Below are positions 58,672 to 64,000 of a DNA stretch of 64,000 bases, one piece after another. This DNA comes from Ectobacillus sp048976805 (GTDB lineage Bacteria > Bacillota > Bacilli > Bacillales > Bacillaceae_G), in contig JBHGUR010000035.1 of the NCBI GenBank assembly GCA_048976805.1, forward strand, positions 1 to 64,000, read 5' to 3'. Positions within the stretch are counted from its first letter, which is position 1; every line of letters begins with the position of its first letter. The position numbers and the translations under genes were made by a program. The notes under the pieces were generated by a model. That model worked only from the letters and a program-made list of their open reading frames with translations. It searched no databases and was not told the origin of the DNA.

Positions 58672-61464
58672 TCATCCGATAGGTTCAATTTCCGCTTCAA
58701 AATTTGAAGGCTGACTGAGAGGCGCCGTATTCGGATTTATCATCATTTCATATTGGCGCAATCTTAATTCAAATAATGTTAATGGATCATGGTATAACTC
58801 CGGTCTTGCTTTCATTTTGCTTAATCCGTCTCGGCTCGCTTGGATCTCCAAATGCGTTTCTTCTATTGTTTGCTTAAGAGTTGTGAACGGTTCCCTGAAA
58901 AACATAGTAATATCACGTTCCAACGACGTTTCGAACAGTTCGAACTGCCGGAAGAACATCGCGGAAACAGAAGCGGCAACCTCACTATAATCCTCGTTCT
59001 CCAAATACTTTTTATATTTGTTATATAGCATCGCCTTGTTTTGCCCAAGACCGCCAAACAGTTTGCCGGCACTTTTTAATAAAAACTGAGCCGGTTTAAA
59101 ACGAAGCATAATATTCACTTCATCAATTTGAATTCTACTTGTCATACGGTCCGCATCGCGCTGCCAATCGTTTAATACTCTAAAATCGCATTTTAGCTTC
59201 ATTCGCTCCTCTTCATATAAGGAATTGAATGTATCGCTCATTTCATCTAAATATGCCTGGCTTTGCGTAAACTCCTCATTCGCGTTTGCAATCCACTCCT
59301 GAATGGAACTGGAAAACTTCGGAAGTATCGTTTCTTGTAAGTAATCTTGAATTCTTTTGTTCATCTCTTCATTGAGTTCGACATGAATATGGCGGAAATC
59401 ACTCTCCTCATGAATTAAATCGGAACAGCCCCGGAGAAGCTGCGGAATATTCCTGGCAATCTCCTTTGTAATATCGTCTTTGATTGTAAGATATGATTGT
59501 GCAATAATTTGTGCCTTTTCCTTTTCTAATGCGGAAAGATTATTAATAAAACCGTTCAGTTTCACTAAAATATCTTCATTCCATTGGATGGACTGAATGA
59601 AGCCATTTTCCATCTCCACCCGTTTAGCCAGCAAATACGTAATAATCTTCCTGATGAAGAACAGCAGCTTCACAATTCGCTCCTGATCAAGACTTCGATT
59701 GCTAAAGTTAAGCTTAATAAATTCAGCAAATTCGCTGAGCTGTTGATTGTTTGTATACAAAGAAGAGTATGGGAATACCTTCGCATTCGGAAACAGTTCA
59801 GAGATTCGCTCTTTTGTTTCTTTTATAATTCTCGCAGCTTCCGCTTCATTATAAATAGTATCCATTTTATTTAAAAGAAAATGAACAGGAAGGTCCGGTG
59901 CATACGTTTGAATTTGCGATAAAATTTCCCGCTCTTTATCTGTAAAAGGCGCCCCTGCGTTAAGAACAAATAATAAGCTATCTGCTAAATGCAAATAATT
60001 AAAGGTTTCATTTCTCTCGTTGCTGTTCGTATGAAATCCCGGTGTATCAATCAATGTTAGTGCATTCTTATTTAAAAATCTGCACGGCAATTTGAATTCA
60101 ATACAGGATTCCCCGATATCCGTTGGGTGCTTCGCCGTTGTTATCTCATCAAATTCAGAAAGGTCGGAAATCGCATGGATTTGTGTATCCGTTATTTCAT
60201 TTATTTCCGTACGAACATTATCATTGAATACAATTACAGTTGCAGTTGACGCACTTAAAATAGTTTCGCCCAGTATAGAATTAATAAATGCAGATTTCCC
60301 GCTTCCGCTAACTCCTGCTACGAGCAAATGGTTCGTCTTTAAATCTGCCAATTCCCGAACCCACCATTTAAAGCGGTACCCAACTTCCAATTCATTAATC
60401 TGAGCCCATTTCATAATGGATTCAAATAAATGTAAGCTATATGCAAGTCCGTCTGTATAATTATTGGCATGATACAAGGAAGCTTCCGCATCTTTTACGA
60501 CTGCGCCGCTCATACTAGAAGGGAACACTTCATTCCAAGCCAATATGCCGGCAGCAGCAAACAGCACTTGCGATTCGCCGGCCAACTTATGCCAATTCGT
60601 TAACAAGTTAGGCACGATATGATGAATTTCCTTAATTGCATACTCCCCATCAATCAGTTCGCAATATGTTTGCTCATAAAGGGCAGAGATTTCATACCAA
60701 GAATCGTACGGATTGATTTCAACATGCAAGAAAAGCTTATTAATTGTTTGAATCCATAATAAATAGGAATCCTCGTTTTTATAGTTCCCCCATAAGGAAG
60801 ACACAACTTCTTTAAAATGCACTTGATCTATTTTATATAGCGACATGAGTGCATCATAAAAATAGGCAGGCTCCATTTTTTTTGTATACCCTTTATCAAT
60901 ATAGTCCTTTAAAATTTGGAACCAATGAAGCGCCTCTGTCCGAATCCCTTCATTTACCGCCAGTTCTACAGCACTGCCCCAGTCTCGTTGTTCTTCGTAA
61001 AACGCGCGGGCAAGCGCCGTTACATTCGGATAATCCGGATGCAGCGAAACAGCTCCTTTAATTACTTTAAAAGCAGATTCAAACAACTCTTGCTCTATGT
61101 AAAGAGAAAATAGCTGTAACACCACTTCTATTTGAAGTGTTTTGCTTTCTGTTGCGATGGATGTATAAATATCTTCTGCTGTTTTAAAATCCTGAAGCTC
61201 AAAATAGGAATCTGCAATATTTTTTTTAGCCCAAGGCTCCAATTCATTATCAATTTTCTCCCATTTGAAAATAGCTGCCTCAAAATCTTTGCTGTGATAA
61301 TACAACTCCCCCTGCGCGAAGCGAATATAAGATATATCGGATAGTTCATTTTTCGCCTCTGCTATATACGCTTCCCCAAGCAATTGAATCAGATTGTTTG
61401 TCTCTGTTTCTGTGATAAATGTTTCATAATACGTCTTTTTAATCAGTTGATTTTCTAATGTCAT
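58672..61464 (-). CDS. Dynamin-like GTPase with N-terminal helical repeats
   Basis: 930 residues. The N-terminal 370 are TPR-like helical repeats (YHSKDFEAAIFKWEKIDNEL, FELQDFKTAEDIYTSIATES and SLYIEQELFESAFKVIKGAV). The GTPase domain starts near 380: P-loop GVSGSGKSAFIN, switch-type Thr in SASTATVIV, G3 LIDTPGFH near 471 and G4 LLNKMDT near 532. The C-terminal 370 residues are long helices as in dynamin stalks, with no clear transmembrane paddle. No known bacterial dynamin has this architecture to my knowledge. Possible roles are membrane repair, division or phage defence. GGGGG site before the ATG. Confidence 0.85.
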   Translation of the reverse strand: MTLENQLIKKTYYETFITETETNNLIQLLGEAYIAEAKNELSDISYIRFAQGELYYHSKDFEAAIFKWEKIDNELEPWAKKNIADSYFELQDFKTAEDIYTSIATESKTLQIEVVLQLFSLYIEQELFESAFKVIKGAVSLHPDYPNVTALARAFYEEQRDWGSAVELAVNEGIRTEALHWFQILKDYIDKGYTKKMEPAYFYDALMSLYKIDQVHFKEVVSSLWGNYKNEDSYLLWIQTINKLFLHVEINPYDSWYEISALYEQTYCELIDGEYAIKEIHHIVPNLLTNWHKLAGESQVLFAAAGILAWNEVFPSSMSGAVVKDAEASLYHANNYTDGLAYSLHLFESIMKWAQINELEVGYRFKWWVRELADLKTNHLLVAGVSGSGKSAFINSILGETILSASTATVIVFNDNVRTEINEITDTQIHAISDLSEFDEITTAKHPTDIGESCIEFKLPCRFLNKNALTLIDTPGFHTNSNERNETFNYLHLADSLLFVLNAGAPFTDKEREILSQIQTYAPDLPVHFLLNKMDTIYNEAEAARIIKETKERISELFPNAKVFPYSSLYTNNQQLSEFAEFIKLNFSNRSLDQERIVKLLFFIRKIITYLLAKRVEMENGFIQSIQWNEDILVKLNGFINNLSALEKEKAQIIAQSYLTIKDDITKEIARNIPQLLRGCSDLIHEESDFRHIHVELNEEMNKRIQDYLQETILPKFSSSIQEWIANANEEFTQSQAYLDEMSDTFNSLYEEERMKLKCDFRVLNDWQRDADRMTSRIQIDEVNIMLRFKPAQFLLKSAGKLFGGLGQNKAMLYNKYKKYLENEDYSEVAASVSAMFFRQFELFETSLERDITMFFREPFTTLKQTIEETHLEIQASRDGLSKMKARPELYHDPLTLFELRLRQYEMMINPNTAPLSQPSNFEAEIEPIG

Positions 61465-61691
61465 GTTTTTCCCCCGCTATATATTTTCAAATTATGTTCA
61501 TTTGAAAGGGATTAGAATTTCTCTCTTTGTGTGTCAACACTAGTATAGCTTCCTTTCTTTATGTACCTATTCTAACAGAAACTTCTCTACTAAAAATTTC
61601 ATTTTGTTTTCATTTTTGAAACAAGACTGTATAAAATTAAGATATCTCAAAATGTAAACCTTTACATCCGTTATACGCTTGTAACATAAAG

Positions 61692-61775
61692 CTACAAACT
61701 AAAATTCTCCAAGCTTTTGTCCATCATCTCCTGGTTAATTCCAATATACTTTAACGTAATGCTTGGTTTTGTCTA
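61692..61775 (-). pseudogene. Tyrosine recombinase, C-terminal remnant
   Basis: The minus-strand frame reads TKPSITLKYIGINQEMMDKS, then LENFSL and TAG. This is the end of phage-integrase-family recombinases, TLxYIGI..E..D, with the catalytic Tyr in KYIG. It begins within 5 bases of the Tn3-type end at 61779, so insertion of that element has cut the gene. The catalytic Arg and His are lost. Confidence 0.8.
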
Positions 61776-61778
61776 TAT

Positions 61779-61816
61779 GGGGTCCCACCAGCAAAACGCG
61801 AATTTACAACGTTAAG
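61779..61816 (+). mobile_element. Tn3-family 38-bp terminal inverted repeat, opening to the right
   Basis: Reads GGGGTCCCACCAGCAAAACG then CGAATTTACAACGTTAAG, 38 bases with a GGGGT outer end and an ACGTTAAG inner end, like the ends of Tn3-family elements (Tn1546, Tn4430). The body must lie to the right, so the MFS and oxygenase genes are its first cargo. The other end is outside the window. Confidence 0.75.
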
Positions 61817-61830
61817 GAAGCCCCAATATA

Positions 61831-61870
61831 AAAAACCCAATTTCAGTATTTGAAAGAAATTGGGTTTTTT
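61831..61870. terminator. Terminator
   Basis: AAAACCCAATTTC and GAAATTGGGTTTT pair around AGTATTTGAAA, with T-runs in both directions. It ends the MFS gene transcribed on the minus strand. Confidence 0.8.
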
Positions 61871-61907
61871 CAATAATCCATAAATTTGTTGTTTAGTGTT
61901 TTTATAT

Positions 61908-63137
61908 TTAGTTTGATAAATCTGTGTGGCTTAATTTATTTTCCTTAGTACTTTCACTTACCCTTAACCAAATGTTTCCTATACATATCAAAATTGCTAG
62001 CAGAAATAAAGGTACTTTATATCCTTTAAAAATATCAATTAATATCCCAAATAAAGAAGGTGCAATTACAATAAAAAATTGATTTATAGTTAATGCAACA
62101 CTAACCGTCAAACTAATAAAATTTTTATTGGATTTTTCTGAAACAAGAACAATAAATAGACTAAACCATCCCATGCCCAAAAAACCAATAAAGAAAGATA
62201 ATATTCCGTTTGCCCAAAAGGGGAGATAAGAAGAGAATATAGCCAATAATATAATAAATATTACAGTAACCCACATTGTTAATTGTAAAGGTACACTTCT
62301 ATTCCCTTTAAAAATTGTATCACTCAACCAAGCTAATATTATTCTTCCAAGCATTCCACCTAATAAAGAAATACTAAGTAATAGTCCAGAAGAAGATAAA
62401 TTAATGTTTAAGCTATTTGAAAAGAAATTCATTAAATGAGCAACAATAATTAGTTGTAATGAAACCATTATTCCACCGACAAAAAATATGGGATACAATT
62501 CATGATTGTTTTTAATAATCTTAATTTTTGTCATGAATGTATAATTGCTTTCTTTATCTTTGGTAATTTTTAAGTCTTTATAAAATAACAAAAATACTAA
62601 ACCACCTATAATTGTTAATGTTCCTTGAACAATTATGGCGGAAGATAACCCAGATTTATAATAAAAGAAAGGTAATATACCTGAAGCCAATGCCCCACCG
62701 ACTGGAATTCCGGTTTGCCGAATACCCATTGCAACGCCTCGATGTTTTTTGGGGAACCACTTAACAATTGCACTGCTTCCTCCGGGTTGAGCTGTGCCAT
62801 ACCATATACCTACTAAAGTAAGAATTCCTAGAAAAAGAAAATAGTTATTTGTTAAATTAACAACAAAAACATTTAATCCTAATAAAATTGCCCCGATTCC
62901 TACAATCCATTTTTCCCCATATTTATCCATTAAATTTCCGAATATAATCATAGAAAATATAGGTCCAATATTAACAGCAGATACAATTAAGCCAGTTTCA
63001 AAATGTGATAAATTATGTTCTTTTTGATAAAAAGTTGCTAAGGGGCCCATACCATATGTAACAAAAGTTGCACACATTTGAGCTAATGTAGCTATTAATA
63101 AAATAATCCATTTATATCTTCCCTGTTCATATATCAT
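61908..63137 (-). CDS. Major facilitator superfamily transporter (transposon cargo)
   Basis: 409 residues, about 12 helices. FGNLMDKYGEKWIVGIGAIL is the loop 2-3 signature. WFPKKHRGVAMGIRQTGIPV and GGALASG in helix 4-5 are typical of organic-acid or drug/metabolite MFS. The ATG at 63137 has AAAGGA 7 bases upstream. An ATG at 63158 has none. The gene is clearly more AT-rich than the core genes to the left. It follows the oxygenase gene in the same direction and might export its product. Confidence 0.88.
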   Translation of the reverse strand: MIYEQGRYKWIILLIATLAQMCATFVTYGMGPLATFYQKEHNLSHFETGLIVSAVNIGPIFSMIIFGNLMDKYGEKWIVGIGAILLGLNVFVVNLTNNYFLFLGILTLVGIWYGTAQPGGSSAIVKWFPKKHRGVAMGIRQTGIPVGGALASGILPFFYYKSGLSSAIIVQGTLTIIGGLVFLLFYKDLKITKDKESNYTFMTKIKIIKNNHELYPIFFVGGIMVSLQLIIVAHLMNFFSNSLNINLSSSGLLLSISLLGGMLGRIILAWLSDTIFKGNRSVPLQLTMWVTVIFIILLAIFSSYLPFWANGILSFFIGFLGMGWFSLFIVLVSEKSNKNFISLTVSVALTINQFFIVIAPSLFGILIDIFKGYKVPLFLLAILICIGNIWLRVSESTKENKLSHTDLSN

Positions 63138-63190
63138 TATTAATCCTTTCTTAAACAATTAAGTTTTATTTATTGTTTTATATAATTGAT

Positions 63191-63236
63191 TTAAAGCCTT
63201 CCAAAATATCAATATATGTTTTTGGAAGGCTTTAGA
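63191..63236 (-). terminator. Terminator of the oxygenase gene
   Basis: AAAGCCTTCCAAAA and TTTTGGAAGGCTTT form a 14-bp perfect stem 3 bases after the stop codon. Confidence 0.85.
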
Positions 63237-63238
63237 AA

Positions 63239-64000
63239 TTATATTGTCACAGCCTCATGAACAGGAGTAAAAACCCGTTTCTTAACCTGTTTTAGATTCC
63301 TATGATTCCATAAATCTGGAGCAACAAGAACTCTTTGTACCCACCGAAGAGCATTTCCATTTTTATCAAAAGTAGGAACAAACTGATCACGTGAATGTAG
63401 TGTAAATCTATTATTTACATAAATAAGGCGTCCTGGAGCAATATCTACTCCAAAACCTACTTTCTGAATTGCTGTATGGAAATTTTTAAGCGCACTATCT
63501 GCCTCACTATTTTGAGGAGATACCATATCAGGATAAAAAGCAACAGAAATTTCTGGAGAATTATTTTCTCCTTGTATAATTGGAACTAAGTCAGTCACTT
63601 GCATGTCACCAGGAATAGATAATCTCCATCTATATGGAACTTTAATTTGATAAATAGGTTGTTTTAATAAATCAATTTCTTTTTCTGATAAAAGGTTAAG
63701 AGCTTCTCTCGCATCTGATATCCGAGTGAGAGGTTTTTGAGGATCATGGCGTACTCCTGTTAAAATTAGACCAGAGGGAGAGAAATTCCAATCACCCATA
63801 AATTTAAGGGCTGCATTTTCTATATGAAAATCTAATTCTACTTCGGATCCTAACCCTGTATATTCCTTTTTATTCTCTATCTTGGGAATTAAATTGTTAA
63901 CAATTTCGTGTCCTTCATGCAACATAGAGTAAGGCTCCCCAATTAGTGAACTAATAGTCATAATTACATTTTCGCTTATAAATCCAGATTTAGCCTTTGG
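63239..64000 (-). CDS. TauD/clavaminate-synthase-like oxygenase, 5' end outside window
   Basis: The frame is open to the window edge, so at least 13 residues precede the ATG at 63961 and the true start is beyond 64000. VELDFHIENAALKFMGDWNF gives the HxE iron ligands of the Fe(II)/2-oxoglutarate enzymes related to clavaminate synthase and amino-acid hydroxylases (VioC, AsnO). YVNNRFTLHSRDQFVPTFD has the distal His, and NALRWVQRVLV the 2-oxoglutarate-binding Arg. Such enzymes hydroxylate free amino acids for peptide antibiotics. The substrate cannot be told. Low-GC codon use matches the neighbouring MFS gene. Confidence 0.85.
   Translation of the reverse strand, partial: PKAKSGFISENVIMTISSLIGEPYSMLHEGHEIVNNLIPKIENKKEYTGLGSEVELDFHIENAALKFMGDWNFSPSGLILTGVRHDPQKPLTRISDAREALNLLSEKEIDLLKQPIYQIKVPYRWRLSIPGDMQVTDLVPIIQGENNSPEISVAFYPDMVSPQNSEADSALKNFHTAIQKVGFGVDIAPGRLIYVNNRFTLHSRDQFVPTFDKNGNALRWVQRVLVAPDLWNHRNLKQVKKRVFTPVHEAVTI

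Overview
The window is chromosomal DNA from a low-GC, endospore-forming Firmicute of the family Bacillaceae (Bacillus in the broad sense). The reasons are strong purine-rich ribosome binding sites, GTG and TTG starts, the adjacent germination genes sleB and ypeB next to a YhcN/YlaJ-type lipoprotein, a fused chorismate mutase/DAHP synthase, YeeI, ExoA and a puc-type xanthine dehydrogenase operon, all closest in organisation to Bacillus. I cannot fix the genus from sequence alone.

Layout. 1-700 is a graveyard of mobile DNA: a truncated reading frame, a 38-bp Tn3-family end and a broken serine resolvase. 790-9750 is mostly housekeeping: HAD phosphatase, HemD-like protein, cupin, FabH-FabF, an MFS transporter, DUF502 and YeeI. 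9986-15149 is a tightly overlapped operon for a molybdenum hydroxylase (Mo subunit, FAD subunit, 2Fe-2S subunit, XdhC-like and MobA-like maturation factors). 15200-20340 holds ExoA, a glutaredoxin, two or three very small genes, a truncated threonine aldolase, a YkvA-like protein and a SEC-C protein. 20648-23272 encodes a rifamycin phosphotransferase-like enzyme. 23937-29841 is a two-component system plus a MacAB-like export system with an inserted glycine-rich lipoprotein. The same direct-repeat motif lies before both transcription units. 29947-33423 is an accessory patch: a broken C39 peptidase, a convergent Xre-ImmA/IrrE-PIN operon, and remnants that look like a CBASS locus (a CD-NTase tail and a patatin-like phospholipase).

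35500-47840 returns to ordinary genes: a SH3-repeat glucosaminidase, RecQ, Nudix, a RecB-like nuclease, a BtuF-like protein, the sleB-ypeB-lipoprotein germination group and a beta-lactamase-fold hydrolase. 48905-50760 is the aroA-type gene with two tandem tyrosine T-box leaders. 50886-54190 is a two-gene 2-oxoacid:ferredoxin oxidoreductase. 55273-61464 has a MHYT-like/double-PAS sensor kinase, an AhpD-like protein, a tRNA-like RNA with an abnormal anticodon arm and a 930-residue dynamin-like GTPase. At 61779 a second Tn3-family end cuts a tyrosine recombinase gene. The low-GC DNA to its right carries an MFS transporter and a clavaminate-synthase-like oxygenase that runs off the window.

Three families of short palindromic or structured repeats are scattered through intergenic DNA. 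One copy sits inside the 5' leader of the aroA gene between its T-boxes and start codon. All assignments come from reading the sequence. No database search or structure prediction was run.
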